From assembly GCA_014155875.1 (NCBI GenBank), contig JACEFZ010017841.1, positions 620,001 through 684,000 on the forward strand: a DNA stretch of 64,000 nucleotides, written 5' to 3'. The translations under genes and the position numbers were made by a program. Below, in pieces: positions 1 through 9,645 of the stretch. The notes under the pieces are model-generated. The model saw only the letters and a program-made list of their open reading frames with translations, did not search any database and was not told where the DNA came from. Each line of letters begins with the position of its first letter. Position 1 is the stretch's first letter. Origin of the DNA: Cepaea nemoralis (Eukaryota; Mollusca; Gastropoda; Stylommatophora; Helicidae).

Positions 1-170
1 AACAAATGTCACCACAATTGTCATGTACAGCTGAAAATGTGACATACAACAAATGTTATGTGAAATGTCATATACAGCTCAAAGTGTGACATATAATAAA
101 TTGTATGTGGCATGTCATGTACTGCTGGGAATGTGACATACAACAAATGTCAAGTGGCATGTACACTACT
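1..170. repeat. 47-bp tandem repeat, about 3.6 copies
   Basis: The word aacaaatgt or a close variant recurs at 1, 48, 95 and 142, an exact 47-bp period. Each unit also carries a gtgacatac-type word and a catgtca word. Copies differ by substitutions only. The left edge is cut by the window, so the array may be longer. 171-261 is a short stretch without a repeat that I can see. Confidence 0.85.
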
Positions 171-261
171 GACTTACTTCTCTCTCTGGAACTTGAGTGA
201 GTGGACAATACTGGGCTGTTTCTGTCGGAAGTTCCATAAGTGAAGGTGGTCATCATTTGTT

Positions 262-1432
262 GCTGTCACCAGGGCACCCTATCAGAGAGAACATAATTTC
301 CTGTCACCAGGGCACCCTATCAGAGAGAACATAATCTTCCTGTCACCAGGGCACCCTATCAGAGAGAACATAATTTCCTGTAACAAGGACACCCTATCAG
401 AGAGAACATAATTTCCTGTCACAAGGACACCCTATTAGAGAGAACATAATTTCCTGTCACAAGGACACCCTATTAGAGAGAACATAATTTCCTGTCACAA
501 GGGCACCCTATTAGAGAGAACATAATTTCCTGTCACAAGGGCGCCCTATTAGAGAGAACAATCTTCCTGTCACAAGGGCACTCTATCAGAGAGACCATAT
601 CTTCCTGTCATAAGCCCACCCTATCAGAGAGAACAATCTTCTTGTCACCAGGGCACCCTATCAGAGAGAACAATCTTCTTGTCACCAGGGCACCCTATCA
701 GAGAGAACATAATCTTCCTGTCACGAGGGCACCCTATCAGAGAGAACATAATCTTCTTGTCACGAGGGCACCCTATCAGAGAGAACATAATCTTCTTGTC
801 ATGAGGGCACCCTATCAGAGAGAACATAATCTTCTTGTCACGAGGGCACCCTATCAGAGAGAACATAATCTTCCTGTTAACAGGGCACCCTATCAGAGAA
901 AACATAATCTTCTTGTGACGAGGGCACCCTATCAGAGAAAACATAATCTTCCTGTCACGAGGGCACCCTATCAGAGAGAACATAATCTTCCTGTTAACAG
1001 GGCACCCTATCAGAGAAAACATAATCTTCCTATCACAAGCGCACCCTATCAGAGATAATCTTCCTGTCATTAGGGCACCCTATCAGAGAGAACAATTTTC
1101 CTGTCATTAGGGCACCCTATCAGAGATAACAATCTTCCTGTCACCAGGGCACTCTATCAGAAAGAACATAATCTTCCTGTTACTAGCGCACCCTATAAAA
1201 GAGAACAAAATGTTCCTGTTACTAGGGCACCCTATCACAGAGAACAATCTTCCTGTCATAAGGTATCCTATCAAAGAGAACAATCTTCCTGTTACAAGAG
1301 CACCCTATCAGAGAGAACAATCTTCTTGTCACCAGGGCACTCTATCAGAGAGAACAATCTTCTTGTCACCAGGGCACTCTATCAGAGAGAACAATCTTCC
1401 TGTCACCAGAGCACCCTATCAGAGGGTGGAAA
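262..1432. repeat. 39-bp minisatellite, about 30 copies
   Basis: The core agggcaccctatcagagaga recurs every 38-39 bp (for example at 271, 309 and 348), followed by acataatcttcctgtcac. Some units lack cataat and are about 35 bp. Because 39 bp is 13 codons and the unit has no stop in two frames, 642-1058 (+) and 645-1070 (-) are open on both strands as 13-residue peptide repeats. This is a by-product of monomer length, not a gene. 1433-1530 is an AT-rich spacer with no feature I can support. Confidence 0.9.
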
Positions 1433-1530
1433 AGCACTATGTAGTAAAAATAAATATGTTTGAGACTATAGCAACAGAATATTGTTACTGTAATGATTCC
1501 TTATTAATAGCAATAACTCTACTGATCACA

Positions 1531-3608
1531 CAGAAAGTCCATCTGACAAAGTGGTGTAGTACTTCACTAACTAGACACGAAGTTCATGTGACAAAGTGTA
1601 GTACTTCACTAACTAGAGGAAGTCCATGTGGCAAAGTGGTGTAGTACTTCACTAACTAGACAGGAAGTCCATGTGACAAAGTGTAGTACTTCACTAACTA
1701 GACAGGAAGTCCATGTGACAAAGTGTAGTACTTCACTAACTAGACAGGATGTCCATGTGACAAAGTGTAGTACTTCACTAACTAGACAGGAAGTTCATGT
1801 GACAAAGTGTAGTACTTCACTAACTAGACAGGAAGTCCATGTGACAAAGTGTAGTACTTCACTAACTAGACAGGAAGTCCATGTGACAAAGTGTAGTACT
1901 TCACTAACTAGACAGGAAGTCCATGTGACAAAATGGTGCAGTACTTCACTAACTAGACAGGAAGTCCATGTGACAAAGTGGTACAGTACTTCACTAACTA
2001 GACAGGAAGTCCATGTGACAAAGTGTAGTACTTCACTAACTAGACAGGAAGTTCATGTGACAAAGTGTAGTACTTAACTAACTAGACAGGAAGTCCATGT
2101 GACAAAGTGTAGTACTTCACTAACTAGACAGGAAGTCCATGTGACAAAGTGTAGTACTTCACTAACTAGACAGGAAGTCCATGTGACAAAATGGTGCAGT
2201 ACTTCACTAACTAGACAGGAAGTCCATGTGACAAAGTGGTACAGTACTTCACTAACTAGACAGGAAGTCCATGTGACAAAGTGTAGTACTTCACTAACTA
2301 GAGGAAGTCCATGTGACAAAGTGTAGTACTTCACTAATTAGGCAGGAAGTCCATGTGACAAAGTGTAGTACTTCACTAACTAGACAGGATGTCCATGTGA
2401 CAAAGTGTAGTACTTCACTAACTAGACAGGAAGTTCATGTGACAAAGTGTAGTACTTCACTAACTAGACAGGAAGTCCATGTGACAAAGTGTAGTACTTC
2501 ACTAACTAGACAGGAAGTCCATGTGACAAAGTGTAGTACTTCACTAACTAGACAGGAAGTCCATGTGACAAAGTGTAGTACTTCACTAACTAGACAGGAT
2601 GTCCATGTGACAAAGTGTAGTACTTCACTAACTAGACAGGAAGTTCATGTGACAAAGTGTAGTACTTCACTAACTAGACAGGAAGTCCATGTGACAAAGT
2701 GTAGTACTTCACTAACTAGACAGGATGTCCATGTGACAAAGTGTAGTACTTCACTAACTAGACAGGAAGTTCATGTGACAAAGTGTAGTACTTCACTAAC
2801 TAGACAGGAAGTCCATGTGACAAAGTGTAGTACTTCACTAACTAGACAGGAAGTCCATGTGACAAAGTGTAGTACTTCACTAACTAGACAGGAAGTCCAT
2901 GTGACAAAATGGTGCAGTACTTCACTAACTAGACAGGAAGTCCATGTGACAAAGTGGTACAGTACTTCACTAACTAGACAGGAAGTCCATGTGACAAAGT
3001 GTAGTACTTCACTAACTAGACAGGAAGTTCATGTGACAAAGTGTAGTACTTCACTAACTAGACAGGAAGTCCATGTGACAAAGTGTAGTACTTCACTAAC
3101 TAGACAGGAAGTCCATGTGACAAAGTGTAGTACTTCACTAACTAGACAGGAAGTCCATGTGACAAAATGGTGCAGTACTTCACTAACTAGACAGGAAGTC
3201 CATGTGACAAAGTGGTACAGTACTTCACTAACTAGACAGGAAGTCCATGTGACAAAGTGTAGTACTTCACTAACTAGAGGAAGTCCATGTGACAAAGTGT
3301 AGTACTTCACTAATTAGGCAGGAAGTCCATGTGACAAAGTGGTGTAGTACTTCACTAACTAGAAGAAGTCCATGTGACAAAGTGGTGTAGTACTTCAATA
3401 ACTAGGCAGGAAGTCCATGTGACAAAGTGGTGTAGTACTTCACTAACTAGGCAGGAAGTCCATGTGACAAAGTGTAGTACTTCACTAACTAGAAGAAGTC
3501 CATGTGACAAAGTGGTGTAGTACTTCAATAACTAGGCAGGAAGTCCATGTGACTAAGTGGTGTAGTACTTCACTAACTAGGCAGGAAGTCCATGTGACAA
3601 AGTGGTGT
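1531..3608. repeat. 42-bp satellite, left block, about 48 copies
   Basis: The monomer contains gtagtacttcactaactaga followed by a caggaagtccatgtgacaaa word. The period is 42 bp, with 45-bp variants carrying an extra gtg or gtac. Each monomer has an AGTACT site. Variant order is itself repeated: the gaggaagtcc deletion variant sits at 2301 and 3277, and the tggtgcag/tggtacag pair sits near 1930, 2190, 2907 and 3166. This gives a higher-order unit of 976 bp. Open frames such as 2313-3302 (+) come from the 14-codon monomer and are not genes. A LINE ends this block at 3608. Confidence 0.92.
3598..3608. repeat. target-site duplication, left copy (LINE)
   Basis: The 11-bp word caaagtggtgt lies directly left of the LINE and is repeated at 7593-7603 directly right of it. 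Removing the element and one copy restores an ordinary 45-bp monomer of the host satellite (gacaaagtggtgtagtactt), so the empty site can be read from the array itself. Confidence 0.85.
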
Positions 3609-3711
3609 CATTCATTGGCACCTTGCTGTCTTGACAGACGATAGTTTGTGCTTTAAAAAGGCATAATAAATTTTACCTATGGCGGTAGCGAATGTGACTG
3701 ATAAGGCCAAT

Positions 3712-5913
3712 TCACGCTGTAAATGTCCGTTCACAGTGGGTGTATGTGAACATGTGGTCATTTCCACCATCATGCACCATCTTACGTCTCACACGCTCGG
3801 TGTGTGACTTATCTGCAATAATTTTCTCCTTTGTCTTTATTCCATTTCTGATGTTTGCCCTCCATGCAACACGTTCAGCGGCGACTTGCTCCCAATGTGC
3901 ATTATCAATGCCTGTATCAATCATGTCCCGCTTACACACATCTTTGTATCGTTGTAGAGGCCGACCCTGAGATCTCTTACCCATCCGTAATTCACCAAAA
4001 AAGATGTCCTTTGGTATTCTACCATCATCCATCCTCCTAAGATGCCCTATCCATCTAAGTCTACGAAGACTGAGCATGGAATAAACCGACACACAACCTG
4101 ATCTTTCCAATACTTCAGTATTTGTGATTTTGTCTTGCCACTTAATACCAAGAATTCTTCGCAGACACCGCATATGAAAGCTGTTTAAACGTTTCTCTTG
4201 GTGTGAGTAAGTTGTCCAGGTTTCACTGCCATAAAGAAGAGTACTAAGGACACAGGCTTGATAGACAAGGACTTTTGTTTTGGCAGTAAGCTTCCTGTTC
4301 TCCCAGACTCTTTTTCTTAACCTGTTCATTGTTGTTGCTGCCTTACCAATCCGGATGTTGATTTCCTGATCTAGGGATAATTTGCTATTTACCACTGATC
4401 CTAGATATGTAAAATGGTCTACCATCTCTAGTTCGGCGTCGTCAATAAAGATTGATGGTACCCCATGTGCACCTTGTGACATAATCTGTGTCTTCTTTTT
4501 GCTAATTGTTAAACCAAATTCAGAACAAGCATTGGAGAATGCAGATAGTAGACATTGCAATTCTTCCTCAGAGTGGGTCGTAACTGCAGCATCATCTGCA
4601 AAAAGCAACTCTCTGATCAGTACCCTCCTAATTTTGGTCTTGGCCTTCAATCTCTGAGCATTGTAGAGGCCGCCATCTGAGCGTGAGTGAATGTATATAC
4701 CACCATCCTGATCACGAAAGGCATATTTCAGTAGAAGTGAAAAGTATATTCCAAAGAGGGTGGGAGCTAGTACACAACCTTGCTTAACTCCACTCTTGAT
4801 TTCAAACTCTTCAGAAGTTGCACCATCAAACTTGATTATACCCTTCATGCCTGTGTGGAACGATTCCACAATGGACAGAAGAGTTGGTGGGCAGCCAATC
4901 TTCTTTAGTGCCTTGAACAGACCCTCACGACTGACCAAATCAAATGCCTTTGTGAGGTCGATGAAGGCAATAAACAGTGGTTGATTCTGTTCACGGCATT
5001 TTTCTTGCATTTGTCGCAATGAGAATATCATATCAATGGTAGACCGGTTCTGTCGAAAGCCACACTGTGATTCGGGGTAGACTTGATCTCTTAGGACTTG
5101 AAGTCTGTGCAGAACAATTCTGGCAAATACTTTTCCAACAATACACAGAAGTGAGATACCCCTATAGTTGTTGCAGTCGCTCCGATCGCCCTTGTTCTTG
5201 TACAGTGTTATGATGCTTGAATCTTTGAAATCCTGTGGGACTTGTCCTTTTCGCCAGCACAGCTCTATTAGCTGGTGGATCTGTAGAGTGAGTGTGTCTT
5301 GCCCACTCCTGATAACCTCTATTGGAATCCCATTCTTACCTGGAGCCTTGCCAGATGCAAGTTCATTTATAGCACACTTAACTTCTGTTATGGTGGGAAG
5401 TGTGTCCAGGTGGTCAAGAGTTGGTAGAGCCTCTATGGCGTTGAGGGCATCATCCGCTAGTTTGGTCTCACTTGAGTAAAGCTCCAAATAGTGCTCTACC
5501 CATCTGTCCATCTGCTGTTTCTTATCAGTGATGATTTCTCCAGTCAAGGTTTTCAATGGTGCACTTCTTTTGATCACTGGACCACAGGCTTTCTTTATTC
5601 CTTCATACATGCTTCTTATGTTTCCCTTATCACTTGCGATTTGAATAGACTCACATAACTTGATCCAATAATCATTTGCACACTGCCTGGCAGCCTTTTG
5701 CACATCCTTCCTAGCTTGCCTTAGCTCACTCAGAGTGTTACGCGTTGGTCTTTCCTTGTTTCTTAAGAGAGCTATCTTCTTCTTATCAATCAAGGGCTGC
5801 AGAGTCTCACTGTTTGCCGCAAACCAGTCCTGCCTCTTATGATCCACAGTGCTGTAAACCCCTACGGCAGTTTTTTTTATAAAGAGTTTCCTTAAGTTGA
5901 CCCCACTTTTCAT
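3712..5913 (-). CDS. LINE reverse transcriptase ORF
   Basis: 733 codons from the first Met, which is not a natural start: this is the downstream part of a polyprotein whose first part is in another frame. Visible RT motifs are NYRGISLL at residues 249-256, FIDLTKAFD at 317-325 with the first catalytic Asp, SGVKQGCVLAP at 374-384, the FADD catalytic box at 438-441, and YLGS at 503-506. After these come the thumb-like region and a basic C-terminus (YGSETW, RRLRWIGHLRRM). Residues 1-200 are the linker between endonuclease and RT. All core catalytic residues that I can check are present. The protein ends at a TGA (3712-3714). The same frame then runs 12 more codons to TAA at 3673-3675 and includes H-x4-H spacing, so the ancestral protein probably ended in a zinc-finger-like tail and a CGA Arg codon became TGA. 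Confidence 0.93.
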   Translation of the reverse strand: MKSGVNLRKLFIKKTAVGVYSTVDHKRQDWFAANSETLQPLIDKKKIALLRNKERPTRNTLSELRQARKDVQKAARQCANDYWIKLCESIQIASDKGNIRSMYEGIKKACGPVIKRSAPLKTLTGEIITDKKQQMDRWVEHYLELYSSETKLADDALNAIEALPTLDHLDTLPTITEVKCAINELASGKAPGKNGIPIEVIRSGQDTLTLQIHQLIELCWRKGQVPQDFKDSSIITLYKNKGDRSDCNNYRGISLLCIVGKVFARIVLHRLQVLRDQVYPESQCGFRQNRSTIDMIFSLRQMQEKCREQNQPLFIAFIDLTKAFDLVSREGLFKALKKIGCPPTLLSIVESFHTGMKGIIKFDGATSEEFEIKSGVKQGCVLAPTLFGIYFSLLLKYAFRDQDGGIYIHSRSDGGLYNAQRLKAKTKIRRVLIRELLFADDAAVTTHSEEELQCLLSAFSNACSEFGLTISKKKTQIMSQGAHGVPSIFIDDAELEMVDHFTYLGSVVNSKLSLDQEINIRIGKAATTMNRLRKRVWENRKLTAKTKVLVYQACVLSTLLYGSETWTTYSHQEKRLNSFHMRCLRRILGIKWQDKITNTEVLERSGCVSVYSMLSLRRLRWIGHLRRMDDGRIPKDIFFGELRMGKRSQGRPLQRYKDVCKRDMIDTGIDNAHWEQVAAERVAWRANIRNGIKTKEKIIADKSHTERVRRKMVHDGGNDHMFTYTHCERTFTA

Positions 5914-6811
5914 TTACTGTACAATTTTCTGGTGTATCAGTGAAAGCGTCTTCAAGTTGCTGTTGAAACTGAAAGCACTTTTCAGGATCGTGAGTGTTAA
6001 TAATATTAATCCTGGGGCTAGATTTGTGTTTAGCTGTGTAGATTCTCTTTGGTCTCAGTCTAACCCTTGCAACAACCAAAGAATGATCCGTATCACAGTC
6101 AGCACTGTGGTAACTTCGAGTCAATGATATATGGTTCAGATGTTGTCTCCATGTGATGAAGAAGTCCAGCTGGTGCCAATGGCTGGATCTTGGATGTTTC
6201 CATGTGACCTTATGCATCTCTTTTGTTTTAAAAAAGGAGTTTGTAATACATAGGTCATTACTGGTGCAATGCTCCAGCAGCCTTTGCCCATTTTCATTCA
6301 TGCGACCGATGTTGTATTTTCCAAGGCACACTGGCCATGAACTCGAGTCCTTGCCCACACGAGCATTGAAATCACTGAGCATATAAATGTAGTCAGATTT
6401 TGGAACTACCTTGATCACGGAGTCTAACTCCTCATAGAACGAATCCTTCACATCATCAGAGGAATCGAGTGTCGGTGCATATGCAGTAATAATGGTGGCA
6501 AAACCACAAGAGGTTGCCAAGCGCAGGGATAATAGTCTTTCATTTCCTCCTGCTGGAATTTCAATCATTCCCAGTAGCGAATTCTTCACTGCAAAGCCCA
6601 CACCGTGTTGCCTTTTTTCTGCCTGCCCTCTACCCTTCCAAAAAAAGGTGTAATTGTTTTCCCTGAGTGACCCTTCCTCAGCGAGGCGAGTCTCCTGCAG
6701 GCCAGCAATATCAATGTTAAGACGATTGAGTTCGGCATCAATCACAGCCGTTTTTCTCACATCGTCAATATTGGTCAAGTCAGTGGAAAATCCTGGACAC
6801 ATGGTTCTCAC
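5837..6811 (-). CDS. LINE apurinic/apyrimidinic-type endonuclease ORF
   Basis: 324 codons counted from Met at 6811, but the frame is open upstream to a TGA near 6898 and already encodes the conserved RLATWNVRTM start of the endonuclease domain before that Met. The annotated Met is therefore internal. Motifs are QETR at 39-42 (metal-binding Glu), GVGFAV at 70-75, SDFNARVG at 146-153 (catalytic Asp/Asn), HWHQLDF at 211-217, and DTDHSLV at 240-246 (catalytic His). All catalytic residues look intact. This endonuclease family is often labelled craniofacial development protein 2-like in databases. The frame runs out of register at an A8 run (about 5870-5877), where one extra base separates it from the RT frame. 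It overlaps the RT frame by 77 bp. Confidence 0.92.
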   Translation of the reverse strand: MRTMCPGFSTDLTNIDDVRKTAVIDAELNRLNIDIAGLQETRLAEEGSLRENNYTFFWKGRGQAEKRQHGVGFAVKNSLLGMIEIPAGGNERLLSLRLATSCGFATIITAYAPTLDSSDDVKDSFYEELDSVIKVVPKSDYIYMLSDFNARVGKDSSSWPVCLGKYNIGRMNENGQRLLEHCTSNDLCITNSFFKTKEMHKVTWKHPRSSHWHQLDFFITWRQHLNHISLTRSYHSADCDTDHSLVVARVRLRPKRIYTAKHKSSPRINIINTHDPEKCFQFQQQLEDAFTDTPENCTVNEKWGQLKETLYKKNCRRGLQHCGS

Positions 6812-6898
6812 GTTCCAGGTTGCAAGCCGTAGCTTGAGGTTTCTATTTTTCTTTTTATTTGTACCTGGTGCATTGGTTTTACAGCCTGCGATTCAGAT

Positions 6899-7592
6899 TT
6901 TGTCCTAGCCCCAAGCACCCATTGAAGCAGGCAGGCTGTGGCGGATCAGCACCCAATTGGCCGGGGGCTGCCCAGCTTGAGGCGGGCGGTAGCTGATCAG
7001 TGACACCTGTAGGTGTCTCCCACCGTCAGAGGCAACGCGTGGCGCCCCATGTCTATGCCAATTGACAGGGACTTATAACCCGTAACAGTTGCCTCTCGCT
7101 TTGATTCCGAGACCAGTTAAGACCAGGGATGGAGTTATTGCCTCTCCATAGCACAAAGCCTGGGCTAAAATATAGAGATCATGTGTTGCCCATGCAGCAT
7201 GATCGCTCTCTCGGCCTGCCTAGTTCACTCCAGAGGAAAGGTAACACCTATACATCTGGAACAAGACAAGCTGCAGAAGATGTCGGATCAGCAAAGCAAT
7301 GCTCTAACTGTCCGCCTGTCGGAGTTTCGATCCTAGACCAGCCGCCAACCAAGGCTTAGGGCCTGGTCTGCCCTGCCATGACATTTTGTCTTTAGGTTGC
7401 ATTTCCTCGCACCAGGGTAAGGCTTGTACCCTCCCAATTGCGCTCTTCCGCCCGAAGCTGTTGGCACAATGTGAGGTGTCGGGTTTGGTAAGCGCCGCCC
7501 AACGTTCGGCGCTAACAGAAAGCAGGTAGTACCGTCTACTGTTATAAGGTAGCTCAGTCATATCTGACTAAGACCTGACACCTACCTGACAC
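6899..7592 (-). other. LINE 5' region
   Basis: This GC-richer segment lies between the endonuclease frame and the element's 5' boundary. It holds an 85-codon minus-strand open frame (7304-7561) with no motif I recognise, which could be a decayed leader ORF or chance. A gtttcgatcct word near 7325 resembles a pol III B box on the plus strand, but no matching A box is placed correctly. The extreme 5' end on the minus strand contains two GGTGTCAGGT-like words. Internal promoter activity is expected for this class but cannot be read from the sequence. Confidence 0.6.
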
Positions 7593-7603
7593 CAAAGTGG
7601 TGT
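7593..7603. repeat. target-site duplication, right copy (LINE)
   Basis: caaagtggtgt is identical to 3598-3608. It directly adjoins the 5' end of the minus-strand LINE and runs on into gtagtacttc, the ordinary satellite sequence. Confidence 0.85.
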
Positions 7604-7960
7604 AGTACTTCACTAACTAGACAGGAAGTCCATGTGACAAAGTGTAGTACTTCACTAACTAGACAGGAAGTCCATGTGACAAAGTGTAGTACTTCACTAA
7701 CTAGACAGGAAGTCCATGTGACAAAGTGTAGTACTTCACTAACTAGACAGGAAGTCCATGTGACAAAGTGTAGTACTTCACTAACTAGACAGGAAGTCCA
7801 TGTGACAAAGATGTTTAGTACTTAACAAACTAGATGGAAAGTCCATGTGACAAAGACGTTTAGTACTTACCAAACTAAACAGGAAGTCCAGGTGACAATG
7901 ACGTTTAGTACTTAAAAAACTAGACAAGACGTGTATGTGACAAAGAGGTGTAGTACTTCA
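7604..7960. repeat. 42-bp satellite, right block, about 9 copies
   Basis: This continues the array interrupted by the LINE. The first five units are nearly identical to the left block. From about 7805 the units diverge progressively (agatgtttagtacttaac, agacgtttagtactta). The gradient from homogenised units next to the insertion to degenerate units at the outer edge is typical of array margins. Confidence 0.9.
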
Positions 7961-8222
7961 TTGATGAGTAGACAGAAAATGTATGTCAAATGCTAAATGA
8001 CCTCACTGACTAGACAGAATCAAAATTTATATGACAGACAACTGTCTCACCTCACTGACATTGAAGAATACTCAAATGACAGTCATCTCATCCCAGTGAC
8101 AAGAAATACAATCTGTACGATAGACAGTTGTCTCACCTCACTGACAAGAAACAAAATCGGTATGAAAGACAATTGTCTCACCTCATTGACAAGAAACAAA
8201 ATCTGTATGATAGACACATCTG
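7961..8222. repeat. 45-bp degenerate tandem repeat, about 5 copies
   Basis: Units begin cctcactgac and continue aagaaacaaaatctgtatga, ending acagttgtctca. The last clear interval, 8136 to 8181, is 45 bp. The opening word tcactgactagaca matches tcactaactagaca of the 42-bp satellite, so this looks like an old, decayed relative of that array. Confidence 0.75.
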
Positions 8223-9027
8223 CATCATGGCTGCAATGACAATCCACTCCAGGCGCTCCTATTCTGGATACAGTTAAGGCCTTTCATATATGGATTATTG
8301 AAATACAAAGAATGCTGTTGTTAATCTCAAGAAACATATCCTGATATAAACAAAAACAGCCTAGGCCTCTGACTTCTCCCATGTTCTGCCAAATTGTTGG
8401 GCTAGCAATTCTGGTTAATAGAGTATGTTATGCCGTACACAATAGCGACAGAACCCACTGAAGAAGCAAAAGTATATTTCACACATTTAGTGCAAGTATG
8501 AGGAGCTTTGAATGTGCCTAGTTTAAAATGCCTTCTGTTAATTAATTAGTTAGTTAATTAGTCGCAGTTCCAACTTCACAGCAACGGGTCATCCCCATTA
8601 TGCTCCGTTCCTGTGCTAGTGAATATCACACAAAACACTCCCCACTGCCCAATGTGAAAAGTGGAAAAGACAGGAGTCTCGACAAACAACAGCCCGCACA
8701 GATACCCTGTGCATAATGCCGCCGCCAGAATGTCAACACAATAGTCCCCCACAAAATACCCAGTTCATTTCTGATGGAATCGGCAGTCATTTTCCCATCT
8801 GGATGTTTCCTAGATGTTCACCCACACAGTACACGAAATACAGTTCATCGTCGATGGTAGTGGCAGTCAACCAGAAGCCCAGCAGCCACGCATTTCTGCA
8901 TAAGGCAAAAACCGGTCAACTCTGGGACATAGCCATCTGCCATCGCTCCGAACATGCAGTCACGTTCCAAAAAACCTCGGGCAGATTCAAAAGCATTTCA
9001 CACAAAACTCACAGCCCTTGTATGAAC
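8223..9027. other. single-copy spacer, no gene recognised
   Basis: About 800 bp not obviously repeated here. It contains an attagttagttaatt short repeat near 8555. A plus-strand open frame of 111 codons (8716-9051) has no recognisable domain, an unremarkable composition, and runs into the next array. It also contains two partly similar halves (words near 8750 and 8835). I do not call it a gene. Confidence 0.6.
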
Positions 9028-9645
9028 CATGTGTGGGCTAGCGGACTCTAGCAGATGGATGTGATTCACCATGTGTGGGCTAGCAGATGGATGTGATTCA
9101 CGGTGTGTGGGCTAGCGAACTTTAGCAGATGGATGTGATTCACCATGTGTTGGCTAGCAGACGGATGTGATTCACGGTGTGTGGGCTAGCAGACTCTAGC
9201 AGATGGATGTGATTTACTGTGTTGTGTATGGGCTAGCAAACGGATGTGATTCATGGTGTGTGGGCTAGTGGACTCTAGCAGACGGATGTGATTCACTGTG
9301 TGTGGGCTAGCAGACTCTAGCAGATAGATGTGATTCAGTGTGTGTGGGCTAGCAGACTCTAGCAGATGGATATAATTCACGGTGTGTGGGCTAGCAGACT
9401 CTAGCAGATGGATGTGATTTACTGTGTGTGGGCTAGCAGATGGATGTGATTCATGGTGTGTGGGTTAGCGGATGGATGTGATTCACAGTGTGTGGGTTAG
9501 CGAACTCTTGCAGATGGATGTGATTCATGGTGTGTGGACTAGCGGACTTTAGCAGATGGATGTGATTCACGGTGTGTGGGTTAGCGGATGGATGTGATTC
9601 AGTGTGTGGGCTAGCAGACTCTAGCAGATGGATGTGATTCACGGT
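9028..9645. repeat. 42/32-bp tandem repeat, about 16 copies
   Basis: The long unit contains gtgtgggctagcagactcta followed by gcagatggatgtgattcac and is 42 bp (9302 to 9344). The short unit lacks gactctagca and is 32 bp (9428, 9460, 9492). A GCTAGC site is present in most units. The array is interrupted at 9646 by an insertion and resumes at 12084. Confidence 0.9.
9641..9645. repeat. 5-bp target-site duplication, left copy
   Basis: acggt precedes the insertion that begins TGTCAT. The same five bases follow the insertion's terminal ...CCACA at 12084-12088. Array units elsewhere read gattcacggtgtgtgggcta, so removing the insertion and one acggt restores a normal unit. Confidence 0.8.

Larger units (their letters stand above)
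3609..7592 (-). mobile_element. near-complete RTE-like non-LTR retrotransposon (LINE)
   Basis: A 3,984-bp element on the minus strand is flanked by an 11-bp target duplication. Its order, 5' to 3' on the minus strand, is: about 0.7 kb GC-rich 5' region (7592-6899), apurinic-type endonuclease frame (6898-5837), reverse transcriptase frame (5913-3712), and about 0.1 kb 3' tail ending in a short aatgaatg repeat rather than poly(A). A length near 4 kb, an endonuclease followed by RT in one polyprotein, and a short-repeat 3' end are known features of RTE-clade elements. The clade name is tentative. Two lesions separate it from an intact reading frame: a frame change at an A8 run and a premature TGA near the C-terminus. 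The element sits inside the 42-bp satellite and so is younger than that array. Confidence 0.92.

Noticed and set aside
1531..3608. Possible CRISPR array (regular direct repeats)
   Set aside because: Units are head to tail without unique spacers, in a eukaryotic setting. The same holds for all other arrays here.
7304..7561. 85-codon minus frame and B-box-like word in the LINE 5' region, suggesting a SINE or tRNA gene
   Set aside because: No A box at the right distance and no cloverleaf that I can draw. It is kept as part of the LINE 5' region.
8716..9051. 111-codon plus-strand frame
   Set aside because: No recognisable domain, and it ends inside a tandem repeat. Chance is the simpler explanation.
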